A stretch of 64,000 nt of DNA from Batkoa obscura (GCA_030770535.1 JASVEC010000038.1:124001-188000), one strand, 5' to 3'; shown: positions 10,855 through 23,385, counted from the first letter of the stretch. Notes: a model not told the origin generated them from the sequence alone. Numbers and translations are program-made.

Positions 10855-11718
10855 ATGAATTCTACTACTATTGACCAATCTAACGAGACAGCTTACTATG
10901 CTAATAATAACCAATATCAATACTCACAAGGTAATACTATAACTTCCAATCTGCCACCACGTCCAGATAACTATGGAAACGATAATAACTTTTCATTTAA
11001 AAAGCCATATGAAAATGAAGAAGATGTGGATTCAGATGGAATTAAAGATGGGAAAGAGAATAAGAGAAAGATTAAAATTGAATATATTAAGGATAAGAGT
11101 CGTCGTCATATAACTTTTTCTAAAAGGAAAGCAGGGATTATGAAGAAAGCATATGAGCTCTCTGTTTTAACTGGTACTCAAGTATTATTGCTTGTTGTAT
11201 CCGAAACTGGCTTAGTTTACACTTTTACTACTCCAAAGCTACAACCTATTGTAACCAAGCCTGAAGGAAAAGGGCTTATACAAGCATGCTTAAATGTTCC
11301 AGATCCTCAAACCATGCAATTAGAAGCACAAAGAGCTGCCGCTGCCGCTAATCATTATCAGTATTATAACGAAGTCAATAGATCTCAAAATAGATTGCCT
11401 TACGATGCTACCAAATCTTCACCTGATAAAAATAACATGACACCAGCTTGTGCGCCTCCACCAGCAATCAATTCCGGTTATTTTGGATATGCTTCTCATT
11501 ACCCACAGCCAAATTTACATAGTCCTGGGCCACTCAGTGTAAATACAAACATTGGTAATATGTATACACCTCCCCAAATTTCACCTTATGGAGCTCAAGG
11601 ATTTTCAAAACTTGGACCAAATGGAACAACAGAATACTGGTCTTCACAAGCTTCAGGGTCTCCTTTACCAAGCCCAGGAATTCCGCAATTGCCTGGTAAG
11701 GGTAACAAAGATAATTGA
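10855..11718 (+). CDS. MCM1: MADS-box transcription factor, Mcm1/SRF type
   Basis: Nuclear DNA-binding regulator of the SRF-type (type I) MADS family; in fungi it pairs with cofactors to control cell-type, cell-cycle and metabolic genes. Single exon, 287 residues. The MADS domain spans about residues 70-126 (KRKIKIEYIKDKSRRHITFS, KRKAGIMKKAYELSVLTG), and the SAM extension about 127-150 (PIVTKPEGKGLIQACLN), very close to yeast Mcm1 and animal SRF. The N-terminus is Asn/Gln-rich and has an acidic patch before the MADS box; the C-terminus is Pro/Ser/Gly/Gln-rich, a likely activation region. The gene is isolated between two 3-kb intergenic regions, typical of a heavily regulated factor. Confidence 0.93.
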   Translation: MNSTTIDQSNETAYYANNNQYQYSQGNTITSNLPPRPDNYGNDNNFSFKKPYENEEDVDSDGIKDGKENKRKIKIEYIKDKSRRHITFSKRKAGIMKKAYELSVLTGTQVLLLVVSETGLVYTFTTPKLQPIVTKPEGKGLIQACLNVPDPQTMQLEAQRAAAAANHYQYYNEVNRSQNRLPYDATKSSPDKNNMTPACAPPPAINSGYFGYASHYPQPNLHSPGPLSVNTNIGNMYTPPQISPYGAQGFSKLGPNGTTEYWSSQASGSPLPSPGIPQLPGKGNKDN

Positions 11719-14700
11719 TTGTTTTCTTAATAATTTATGCATTCCCTTCGTCAAGAATTTAAGTGGAAGCCTATCGATTTTAATGTAGCTTTGATATTTG
11801 ATTTTTTTGTTTTATTAAATATAAGATAATCTGTTTATTTTGAGTTTTTTTGTAAATTGCTTCTTGCCTATTTTGTGTAGCTTTACTGCTACTTGATTTT
11901 ATAGATTATCTATTGCATCAGTGCTTATAGCAAATTATCTTTTAAATTATATCAAATTGAGGGTAGTAATAAACGTCGAAACTAAAGGAGGGGAACAGGG
12001 TGGAGTTTTTGACCGTTGTAGTGCTTCATTATATTTATTTAAATTATGAAAAAATAAGGAGAAATTGGACCATGGAGTTAAAATTATTTTAAATTTCTTC
12101 ATGTAAAGCTTTACTTATTTTAATGTCACCATTATTTAATAGAACAAAACTGGTCAATGTTGATACCCATGAAATATACATATAATTTTTTATACTCGGT
12201 GACATGAATAAAACTTAAATAACATAATAGTGATTAAATTCCATAAATTATTATAGTCTAAAAACAAAAATGTATTAAAAATAATTATAACAAGCATGAG
12301 CTTTTAATTTAATTAAATTAACTTTAATTTTAATAAAAATTACTTTAAAAAGGCGTCATATTTGACAATGATTAAAAAAATGATTAAAAAAATAATTTTT
12401 AAAAACTTTACTAAAAATAAATGTGAAGCAAAATATTTTATTTGATATCAATAAAAAATCCTTATAAAGACAAAAACTACATAATAGATTTTTTTTAAAA
12501 GTGATTTGAAAAATTTACTATAATAAACAAAATGCTATAAGAGGTGTCAGATCAATGTGTGAGGAATTAAATTAAAAGAATCATCATTGTTAATGCCTAC
12601 ATTACTATAATATTTCCAGGTTCATAAAGTGTTAATAATTTGGGCAAATTCTCTAACCATTGTCCTTTACTCTCCTCATTCATACACAGCACATACATTT
12701 TTATAATACTCTTTATATAATATAACTACAAAGAAAATAAACATTATAATTCTAACTTATTCAAATAGTTTATTTGTTTTAGTTTTGTCAATAGTACTAT
12801 AAAACACAAAAAGTATTAATATTTAATTATAATATCGCTCGTTTGTGTTATTTTTTTTACTAATTTTATTATGATAAATATTTTTAAATAGAAATAAATA
12901 TTTAGATATAGAAATTGATGTCATTTATTTATGTTTATATTGATACTATTATTTATAATAGTTTCTAATAAGAATAAATTTTATTCACAAAATACATTTT
13001 TATAATTAAGACCAATTTAATCTTAAATGCTTATTAGTTATAGATTAAAAATGATTCACGCATACATGATGCTTTTGTCAATGCTCCGATTATATTATGT
13101 ATGATAGCTTGAATAACAATACAATCAATCTATTTAATAACAGTTCAATCATGTATCGTGGACTGTCTTTTCCAAAAAGAACATGATGGTCTATTCAACT
13201 TTCAATCTCACTAAGATACTCATTTGAAATATCTTTGACAAAATAAATATTAGAAAGATTATATAATCAAATCAACGCTATCTACACTAGGTTTTCATTT
13301 CCTTTAATAAAATAGCAGTTATTCGACAGATCTTTATATAAGGTGCTTATACCCTATATGTTATGTCTCTTGTGTTCTTTTTGTTGAAAGTATGAATTTT
13401 AATGTTGTTATAATAAATTAACATAAATTCAGCCTTCAAATTCAAGATTTAGATAATACAAATTTAGGCTAATTGTTGAATTTATAAATCATAGATTTTA
13501 TGAATTTCAAAATATTGAAATTAAAATTTTTGAAAGGAATTAAATATTATAATTAGTATCAAGAACAATTGATTTTTCAGCCTTTTCTCTAAACACTTTA
13601 TAAAGTAAGATTATTATTAATTTAAAAATAACGATTTAACTTTTAAATGTTATCAATTGTAAAGTTGCAGTTAAAAATATATGAAATGTTAGAACAAGTC
13701 AATAATTAATCACAAACAGTAATTAGTATGGTTCATTTGACATAATCACCGTGTTAAATAATATAGGATGGTAGCAAAACAATTCAAAAAGTGAATTTCC
13801 AATATTTGCAATTCCTTATTGCTACACGATTACATCTAAACAAAGTCCATTTTTAATATAAGAATATACTATCGTATTAAATTAATATGATAATATTCAT
13901 TATTTGTGCTGCAAATTAACTAAGCTTGCAAATTATGATAACCACCCCCTATAAATAGCTAAAAAGTGAGTATTGGGCTAGGTGTCATTCGTAAGCACTG
14001 CCATTGGCTTAAATTGAATAAAATAATCAATTTAATTCTTAAGCTACCAATTTGTGAAATTTCAATCAATAAAACTTTAAAAATATAAAGTGGGGAGAAA
14101 TAAAAGTACTCAATTTTGATTCAATTTACCAGAAAATCGAAATTGGAGAATAAATGCTTAATTTTGATTTGATGATTTGAAGTAGATAGAGCGTTTTAAG
14201 CTTTGATTTAATATTAGACAATGATATGCTAGTTAATAGAGGGTAGTAGTCGTTCCATAATAGCTGTTTTGCAATCCCTTCCGCCACCAAAGTCAACAAA
14301 ATCTTCAAAAATCAGCTGATTTCAAGTTTATGCATTATTTTTTATTCAAGAAACAACTTAAGGAGGATCCACTAAGAAATAGCAAATAATGTGTTATCTG
14401 TTGAAATAAGCCAAGCCTCTAACCAATCAGATTCAACTTGAACCAAATCTTGTTTTAATGATTTTATTTAAATTCTTAATTTTGTAAAAAGAAATTTTTA
14501 TTCTGCTTTTGAAATTTAAGTTTACAGAATTTAAGTTTTAAACTTCATCCTTCTTAATTTTACTCCATTTTTTTCATTTTCATACTCAAATAATAGAGGT
14601 AGGTTATTTAAAGATAACTAAATTTGAGATGCATATTAGATCAATCTATACAGCCCAAACAGTTTGTGTTAATTATTTAAACAAAGAATATAAATAAAAT

Positions 14701-14755
14701 AGGATATAGTTTAAAATAATAATACTTTGTATAGTTTGAACATAATCAATTTCAA
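11719..14755. other. Gene-poor AT-rich region; possible distal promoter of the C2H2 gene
   Basis: No convincing gene. A TATA-like CCCCCTATAAATAGC at 13945-13959 could start a long 5' leader for the zinc-finger gene at 14826; this is inference. Confidence 0.45.
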
Positions 14756-14825
14756 GTATCTATTTTCAATGTTTCTCTTTTCAAAGATCCATTAAACTAA
14801 TTACTAATATGGTCTTTTTATTTAG
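14756..14825 (+). other. Probable 5' UTR intron of the C2H2 gene
   Basis: GTATCT donor at 14756, branch-like TTACTAAT, pyrimidine-rich tract and TTTAG acceptor directly before the ATG at 14826. This would place the start codon at the first base of an exon. Confidence 0.5.
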
Positions 14826-15713
14826 ATGTCTGAATCTTATCCAGCTGAAAAAAACATACAACAACTTAACAATAATTATCACCATACTCCATTGTTAGCA
14901 AGTAGTCGTGGAAACATGAAATTGGAAGAATATTCTGGAGATTACAAACTAAATCAAACTGAACCATCCCCTATTAGAGGCTCCACACATATGGCTAGTC
15001 TACCACCATTACAAAGCTCATCCCAATTTCCACGCTTTACAGAACCCCCAAGAACATTTGATCAACCCCAATATAACACACATAACAATAACTCAAATTA
15101 TTCTTATAGTCATCGACCACCAATCTCTCTTAAAACTAACCAACATAATAGTACTGGTTATACAAATGAGCTCCCACCACTAACGCGCCAGCATTTGCCA
15201 ATTATTCAGGGTGAACGTAGCAACGATAACTACGAATATAAACCATATTCATTTGCTAATTTATTGCATCCAGAACCAAGTCAAAGCCATGATAATGGCT
15301 TAAACGGGGACAGCAGGATAAACAATGGGATGTTAAAAAGTTATCAACACCATGGTGAAGAGATGCTAGATCAAGTTTTGCCACAAAGTTACTCAAATAA
15401 ACTTAAGAAGGAAAGAAGCCCACGTACATGCAATTACAGACGTAGTGAACCAAAGATGGTCAATGGCACTTATCAATGTAGGGTATGTAATAAATCATAT
15501 AAACAGATGAGCTGCCTTTCTAAGCATGAATGGGAACATGACCCACATTGGAAAGAGGTAGCTAAGCTATCACTTCCTAAAAGCCAACAAGTTCAATTGA
15601 TGGAAGTAAGTTTTTAGGTTTATTTATAGAGATAAGTGCTAATATTTTTATAGGCTGCTCACACTTTAATTGAAATATCTCGCTCTTGCCCTAATCCCCA
15701 ACGTCTTAAATGA
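14826..15713 (+). CDS. Single C2H2 zinc-finger transcription factor
   Basis: Two exons, 14826-15605 and 15654-15713, encode 279 residues. The first ~200 residues are disordered and rich in Asn, Ser, Pro, His and Gln. One classical finger lies at residues 218-238: C218-x2-C221-x12-H234-x3-H238 (YQCRVCNKSYKQMSCLSKHE). It is followed by WEHDPHWKEVAKLSLPKSQQ and VQLMEAAHTLIEI; the last part crosses the intron. This finger plus WEH..W and QQVQL.EAA tail is, from memory, a conserved arrangement in fungal C2H2 regulators, so the second exon is trusted. Target genes cannot be told from sequence. Without splicing the protein would end four residues after the exon boundary. Confidence 0.82.
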
Positions 15714-16725
15714 TTAACTATTTTTATTTTATTACTAGCTTTCGTAATTGTACTCATTCTTGTTTTGTCAAATTAAAAAGCGTAAGAAAGTTCGATTTTG
15801 ATATATATATGTAGTCGTATTTTTTAATGTTATATCTTTATTTTTTATTTTTTTACTTTTCATTTTTTTTATTCTTTTAATTAATTTTAAATCATATGCT
15901 TTTAGATCTTGTTATGCATATTTGATCAAAAACTGGTTTAATTTTCACCAGTAGCCAATGAACTCAATACTTAGCTTATTAAGTTATGCTTGCTTAAATT
16001 AGTAACTCTCCAATTCGGAAAATTAATCCCTTTATTTTAATAAATGTCTTCATCTCATAATATGCACTGCTTATAATGAAAATAATTAAAGGAACCTGAA
16101 CTCAATATTTGTTATTCAAACGGAGATTATCTAGTATTGACTATCTGATACAATAGTAACTTTATTAATTATAAATTAAGTTAACTCCCTGTTTCTGCTC
16201 CTTTGAGTACAAGTGTTCTATTGGCTTGATTATATTTATGGTTTTATTTCAAGTTTAAATATTTAAATTAATTTTATGGAAAAGTTTTAGATTTCAAGAA
16301 TAAAAGTTAATTATTACAAAAAATCAAAAAATGAAATTTGATTTAAAAATTATAAATATTAGTAAAATGAAATTAGTCTGTAAAACATTAAAAGCGGAAA
16401 AAATTGAAAGTTATTACACCAAGTTGGAGTTATTGATATTGATTTGCAAAGGTAGAGTCTAATTTGATTCATAATTGTATTTATAAATTCAGCAACAAAA
16501 CCTCCCTTTTATTAAAAAGAACTAACACTTATCAAACACAACTTAATTTAACTACAAAAAAGTTCAATAATCACCCTACCAATTAAATCCCTGATTCAAA
16601 ACAATTAAAGAATGCTAAAATTCCAATTAAGCTCTGAGTGCAAAAAATAGAAGCTAGAAAACCGCAATAATTTTCGCAAAGATTAACTGAAAAAGTGATG
16701 TGGCACAGAAAAATAGTTTTTTAGA
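15714..16725. other. Intergenic
   Basis: About 1 kb between the C2H2 gene and XPO4; AT-rich, nothing recognised. Confidence 0.55.
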
Positions 16726-19700
16726 ATGGAGTTACATCAAATAGCTGCAGAATTTGAAAGAGCAAGTATAAGTTTGCAAGTAAGAGAATGATAGGTGATT
16801 TTAAAAGGGTATTCAATAATAAAATGGTTAGGATAATGAATCACGTAAAGCGGCGGAACAGTATTTGACGGAGGTTTCAGAAAACCGAGAGGCGATGCTG
16901 ATATGTAAGATGGTGTTAGGTGAGTTTTTTAAGAAAATTATGTGAAGGGCAAAGTTAATATTTTTAAAAGATAATTCAAATAATGAAATGGCTTTATTCC
17001 AGGCTAGTTCAATAATTAGTCGAAGAGTACCTGTCGATTTTTTTGTGTTTAGTAAAGAGGACATTTCCCAATTAAGAGATTATCTTTTTTCATATTGCTT
17101 AGCAAGGCCAAAGTTAGTTTTATAGTTAGTTATAGACTTAAGCACTGATCGTCTTTTTTAGTTTGGCTTTTCATACCAGAGAAAAAATATTACAAGTAAA
17201 AAATAATTTCAGTTTATATAATAATAGAATTAAAGTTTAGTCTATCGCCATTTTATTCAAATTTAGTTGGATCAGGGATCAGGATTTTGATGTAAAAACG
17301 TTTTTCGATAGAGTTATTAATTTGTCCTTTGAACAAATATTCGAGGTATTTAAATTATTGGCTAGACAGTTGAATAAAATTAAAAAAATAAGAAATTTCT
17401 AGTAATATTATTGATCAAAGCTCTGCTAAACGAATTTGTTGTAAATAATGGGACAAAAGTAGGATTGAGTTATGAAATGCATAAGAAATGTAAAGAGCAA
17501 TTTCAAGTAAATTTAATATTTTATTTTTGATATTTTTAAATATAGTAAAAAGGAAGAATATTTATTAAAAATATTTATAACTACTGGTACCATATTAAAA
17601 CAATGCTTAGATAAAGCAAATCATGGCGATACTGTTGAAATCAATTTTTTATTAGCAATTTGTCGTTTATTAGATAGTATTTTAAGTTGGGATTTTGATG
17701 AAAAAGGTTAATAGGTATTAGATAAAAACGAAAGTAGTAATGCTTAAATTTTTAGATGACTTGTTTGAAGAGAATAAAAATCGAAGTGCGATAAGTTATA
17801 ACACAAACTTTGTTAAAGATTTTCCAAAAGAATGGCATCCTTATTTTACTAGCCCTCAATTGATTGATATATTATTTTCGGTAATATATACATTACATTT
17901 ATAGAATAATAGTTAATAAATTAAAGTTACATAATAGAATAGTGGCTAGTGGCGAGGATGTTTCGAGTTTAGATAACGTAATAATATCATTAAGCGGAAT
18001 AAAAAAGGATTCTTTTCAAAAAGAAGAGGATCGATTATCGTATATTCAAAAGTTCATTGGGCATATATCTGAAAAAATTCATAAGTAAAGAATGCTCTAA
18101 TAATATATATATAATTAATAATAGCTTAATAACAGTTTAGATTTATATAACAAGAATACTAATCTAATTGGATTGGTCCAAATCATTGATGGGTTTATGG
18201 GCAACGTATCATTAAAAGAATTAGATTCTATTCCAGAATCACATAAATTAATTAGTCAAATTAGTGAACTAATACTAAAGGTGATAGAATTTCCGAAAGA
18301 GCAAGATGTAGATGATGATACTGAAATGTACTTTGAAGACGTATTCGAATATCTATTAGAGGCGTTAGCTGTCTTAGGTAAATAGTACTTATAATTAGGT
18401 GTAATATCCAATAATCGATGTTTAAGTTTATCAACTTAACGAGGACGATAGTTTCTCTTCCTTTGTAGGAGGTAGTGAAAATAAAAATGACGGTAGTTTG
18501 GCCTATTTCTTAAGTGAGTTCGGACCTGTGCTGTTAAATAGCTATGTAAAAACAAAAATTCAGTCTAGTGTAGATGCGATATTAAGAGGGGAAGCGCAAA
18601 CAGATTCATCATTAAAAGATTGGGTAAACTACAATCAAAACCAATATCTTTTTATTAAAAGTTATTAAAGGAAATCTATGAATACCAACTCATGCAGCTT
18701 GCTACCTTAACTAGGAATAATCCAGAAAACACTTTAAGATTTCTTTACTCAAATTTAATTTCAAACTTTAAATTAGCACAAGATCAAGTTAATGCTTTTA
18801 ACTTAAATACAAACCCAGAAGGTAATTGTTACTATACTTATTTGATTTTGATAAGTTAACGCTTTGTAGATTTAGCCTTAACTGTAGTTTATGAAAATCT
18901 AAAGTGGTACATTATAGTCTCTGGGTTTATTTTAGCAAATGAAGGAGAAGGAGAGACCCCAATAATTCCTATACCTTTGAACAATTATTCTTCAAATCAA
19001 GTATGTTTTTATTTAAGCTATCGAAATTTTCTAATAATTCAGAATAACCAACCAAATGACCTTGTCATACTTTTGCCTAGCTTAATTACAAATATATTGT
19101 CATACTTCACCTCATCACCTAATGACATTAAGGTATAACAGTATAAAATTAATAATTTACTCATTCACATTATTAAGTTTGAATTGTGTTCTCCAGAATT
19201 GAATGAAACTATCTTTTGGTTTTTCCAAAGATGGACAAAGTCTTATCTTTTTCCAAATAAAGATAATTATTTTAATTTAAGGTAACGACTAAGTAAGCTA
19301 ATAAGTAATTTATGATTAAGTTGGTGATATATAGTAACAATATCTTATCTGTGTTTGGTACTAGTAGCCACGATAAAGCTGGAAGATTGGTTTTAGATAT
19401 TTTATTAGATTTAATTCACAATAATTTTTTAATGTGGGTATCAAAGCCTTCTCCGTTGACTATGGTATGGTGAATTTTTATTATCGAAATAATATTAACT
19501 TAATTAATCCTACAGCTTTCGAATTTATTATTTGTCCTATGCTCTCGCCAAGAATCTAGGCTAGTATTAAATAAATCAACTAAGTTCATCGATATTGTCT
19601 TAAATCTCATTCAACATATGGAAGTTTCAAGTCAAAAAAGTAATAGGTAAAAGTTTTATTAACTCATCATTGAAACAATACTTATTGGCTTAGTACTATT

Positions 19701-21347
19701 GTTCGATCGATTTTATTAGTCGCAACTAGTACCCCTAATTTATACTTGCAGCAAAATCTACTCACTGCTTTGGATAATCGACTACAAGTAAGTAATATAT
19801 TTTTAATATTTACAATTGTAAAATTAGATTTTTTTAGTGTCTAATAAATAATATTATATCAATAATAGAGTATAATAATGAAGAAGAATCAAAATGTATA
19901 GATTTAGCAGTAAACATTATTGAGGTAAACTGAATTAAAAGGCTATTGAGTATATATTTAATATTATAAGATGCTACAAGGCTATGGGTTAGCATGTGAT
20001 CTAACAAATAGTATCAAACTATTTCGAAGTTACTCCAAATATTTAATTTATATCAGTCAATTTGCCGAAAAATTTCATTTGTCAAAAGATATTTGGAGTG
20101 AATGTTTTAATTTTATTATAAATATAACTAACAGAATGGTAATTAGTTGCTAAGGTGAAACTAATACTAAAACTAATATTTTACAAGGATATGTTTGAAT
20201 TTAATGAAGAGGATCTTGATTTATTAAACAAATTTTTATGTTCTATATATCAAACCTATTCAAATAATTTTAAGAGTAAGTTTATATAATGATTTGAATT
20301 CTATAAAATTAATAAAAGCATCTACTTTATTAGCATTAATTCAAATCAACCTTGGAAATGAACAGTATGACCCATATGATGAATTAGAAGATGGGCTGAT
20401 TGCACTGTATGGTTTAATTCAGCTTGAAAAAGAAAATGGACAAGGTGATTTAATAAACAAATACTGCAATATATTGTTTATTCAATTTAGACTCCGAATT
20501 GGTTCAAACTAGCCTTACAAATACCATATTTTACATACTTTCAGCTTTACTGGTTAACCTTGATCAGAGTATGTTAGAGGTAAGCAAGACTAATTTCATT
20601 TTATCTAATAGATAAATGATATAATTTCAATAGGAGAACGTTATAGCAAGGAGATTGATCCATGTATTCATCTTGGTATTACAGCAATACCCAGATAAAT
20701 TGGCTATGCTTTCTGAGCAACATTTGGATTTTGTACTAAGATCTATTTTGCTGACTACTCAAAGATATCCTTTTTATGCAAATAGCTACTTAAATTAGTT
20801 TAACTGCTTTATCTTTAACTTTCTATTTTTACTTCAGATCAAGAAATCGTAGAGCTTTCTTATAAAGAAATATTCTATTTAGGTGTTAATTATTGCAATA
20901 ACAAAATTGAGTGTAAGAGATATTATAATAATGGTATAAATTAACACATTTTAGATTTGAAAGATTATTTGAAACTTTACTTGAGAAACATAATGAATAC
21001 CTTGCTGACTAAAAAAATCAATTGGGATGTAATTGAATCGATTGCCGATGCTTTGTTTATGATGATCATATGCCTACAGGTAAACTAGTATCTGTTTTCC
21101 ATGCTTGCTTATTTAAACTATTTATTAGGATGAACTTGAACAAATTGAAACTGAGATAATAACTTACTTTTGTCAACCAGGGCATGAAGTTGCCTTTAAA
21201 GATGGATTGAGTTTTTTGGTTAATACGGCTAAGGAAAATTTTGAATATACCAACCGTGGAATTCCCTCAGTTAATTTAAATGAGTTTAGAGATGCCTGTA
21301 TTGAATTTCTTCGTACAATTAGACAACACCTTAAACCTGAGAATTAA
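16726..21347 (+). CDS. XPO4: Exportin-4 (importin-beta family nuclear transport receptor), 27 exons
   Basis: Ran-dependent karyopherin; in animals it exports eIF5A and Smad3 and imports Sox factors. Exons: 16726-16779, 16832-16919, 16971-17112, 17162-17195, 17241-17345, 17393-17506, 17553-17706, 17756-17880, 17927-18084, 18136-18377, 18427-18623, 18671-18821, 18870-19000, 19043-19132, 19178-19281, 19335-19464, 19516-19646, 19694-19787, 19838-19924, 19971-20138, 20188-20275, 20319-20444, 20491-20579, 20634-20764, 20833-20912, 20955-21079, 21129-21347; 1,118 residues, close to the ~1,150 of human XPO4. Diagnostic stretches are ALFQASSIISRRV, LKWYIIVSGFILANEGEGET, FWFFQRWTKSYLFP and LALTVVYENLKW, all recognisable against remembered human XPO4. 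Exon phases are consistent throughout. The intron at 20765-20832 is AT-AC. Confidence 0.88.
20765..20832 (+). other. U12-type AT-AC intron in XPO4
   Basis: Begins ATATCCTTTTT, the U12 AT-AC donor consensus, and ends TTTTTAC. The branch-like ATCTTTAAC at 20811-20819 matches 7 of 9 positions of TTCCTTAAC, with its adenosine 14 nt from the 3' end. Splicing joins CAA AG to T TCA GAT, giving LLTTQSSDQEIVELS, which fits the exportin-4 family at this place. No GT donor lies at the expected boundary, and the nearby CAG acceptor would lead to a stop. Confidence 0.85.
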
Positions 21348-21458
21348 AGTCAGCTCTTTCATCACCTTTTTATAATTGTTTGCCTTATTTATTTATTTTA
21401 ATTCACTATACTGGAAAATAAGTTTGATAAATTAATTCAAATATATTTATTTAGCATA

Positions 21459-21558
21459 CGGGGATGTATTTTTTTGTTTAAGAATTTACTAACAATCTTT
21501 CCATTCAAATAACGCTTAAAAGATGGAAAAAGTAATGAAACCAAGAAAAACATCCCCA
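21459..21558 (+). mobile_element. MITE copy 3
   Basis: 100 bp, starts CGGGGATGTATTTTTTTG, ends AACATCCCCA, flanked by TA (21457-21458 and 21559-21560). It sits between XPO4 and QTRT1. Confidence 0.85.
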
Positions 21559-21727
21559 TACAATTAGTATAGTTGAATAAATTTTTATCAATAGCAATAA
21601 ATTGTATATAAATTTTAAATTTCAATAGAATTTTTTATTCTTTGAAATCGCTATTTATAGAATAACTATCAAAACATGAAAAAAAGCTTACAAATTTATT
21701 GTTTATAAATTTAATAGAATTATAACG

Positions 21728-23385
21728 ATGACAAAACATCCATTAAAACTAGAAATATTAGCTAAATGCAGTACCACAAAAGCTAGAGTATCCAAATTGT
21801 ATTTACCACATTATAATGCCGATCTACCCATGTTTATGGCTGTGGGTACACAAGGTACAATGAAGGGGTTAACTACGGATCAGTTAGAAGAGATTGACTG
21901 CCATGTCATACTTGGAAATACATATCACTTGGTAAAATATTATGGCATAATTAAAAAACAATGAACTAATCGAATTAGGGGCATAGACCGGTAAATATAT
22001 TAATAATGCTAAAAGACTCAAAGTTGAAAAAAATTAGGGCCCTGAATTATTAAGAAAAGTAGGAGGCTTACATAACTTTATGAAATGGAATCGTGCTTTA
22101 TTGACCGTAAATTTTAATATGCACTTACATCGAATTTTAATCTAACTTAAAAAAGGACTCTGGAGGTTTCCAAATGGTATCTTTATTAAAATTGGCCGAA
22201 ATTACCGAAGTAAATCAATTTATACCAACAATAAGTAAAGCTTAATAATTTTAGGAAGGGGTACAATTTCAGTCTCCACATGACAACAGTATGATGATGT
22301 TGACACCAGAACATAGTATGGAGCTCCAAAACGCTATCGGCGCTGATATTATGATGCAGTTGGACGATGTCATTGCTAGCACTACCACTGGGGAAAGGGT
22401 GGAGGAAGCAATGCATCGATCGATAAGATGGTAAGAGATTAAATATTACTTGAATTTTAGCTATATGTTTTATTAGGTTAGATCGATGCATCAAAGCACA
22501 CGCTAGACCCGATGAGCAAAATTTATTTGCTATTATTCAAGGTGGGCTTGATACAAGATTGAGAAAGATTTGTATTGATGGTAAGTTCTATAAAAGCTCC
22601 ACTTAACGTTTACAATATTATTAGAAATGGTAAAAAGGGATACACCAGGGTATGCGATTGGGGGTTTGAGTGGAGGGGAAAGTAAAGATGAGTTCTGGAG
22701 AGTGTAATTAATTATTCAGGTTTTTATAGCAGTATAATTCAATTTTATAGAGTAAGCTTATGCACTGATTTACTCCCAGATAACAAACCAAGATATTGTA
22801 TGGGCGTTGGGTAATTTAGTATTTATTTTAGCAAGTCAGTTGACTAACTTAACTAGTTATGCCGAAGATTTGGTGGTATGCTCAGCGCTTGGAGTTGACA
22901 TGTATGATTGCGGTAAGGTTATTTGATTATCTAAGGTTTTAATTTATTTATTTTTGTTTTTAGTATTCCCTACAAGAACAGCTGTAATTTAGTTAAATTT
23001 TGATCTTTATAAATTACTCATTTTAATTCAGAGATTTGGTAATGCATTGACATTCAATAACACCTTATCCTTAAAGCAAAAACAATATCGTCATGACGAT
23101 ACCCCAATTGAAGAGGATTGTCCCTGCTTCACATGTAAGAACTATACCCGTTCTTATTTACATACTATAGTTACCAAGGAAACCGTTGGTTGCCATTTGA
23201 TATCGATTCATAATTTGAGTTTCCAAATGCGATTGATGAAGGGCATTCGTACCTCAATTATTGAAGATAAGTTTCCACAGTTTGTCAAGGGATTTATGAA
23301 ATCGTATTATAAAAATGAAGGCAAATATCCAGAATGGGTTGTTAATGCTTTAAACTCAGTCGGAATTGAACTAGATTCTTTATAG
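21728..23385 (+). CDS. QTRT1: Queuine tRNA-ribosyltransferase catalytic subunit (eukaryotic TGT), 11 exons
   Basis: Exchanges guanine 34 of GUN-anticodon tRNAs for queuine; works as a heterodimer with QTRT2. Exons: 21728-21931, 21979-21990, 22038-22106, 22156-22209, 22255-22430, 22477-22580, 22625-22703, 22751-22810, 22857-22912, 22964-22983, 23032-23385; 395 residues, normal length. Motifs in order: NTYHLGHRPGPELL (with GHRP from a 12-nt exon), [10 protein letters not shown] (Asp96, a catalytic acid), [24 protein letters not shown] (nucleophile region), and the zinc site CPCFTC with a following His (SYLHTI). Exon phases agree throughout. Presence implies that this fungus salvages queuine, unlike S. 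cerevisiae. Confidence 0.93.

Noticed and set aside
14126-14308. Short minus-strand open frame as a gene
   Set aside because: No supporting signal; probably the leader region of the C2H2 gene.
20765-20837. GT-AG splicing instead of AT-AC in XPO4
   Set aside because: The only GT in range (in TTAGTTTAAC) with the CAG at 20835-20837 makes a 40-nt intron and an in-frame stop, and inserts residues foreign to exportin-4.
22186-22494. Minus-strand open frame opposite QTRT1
   Set aside because: Lies across well-supported QTRT1 exons and introns on the other strand; shadow frame.
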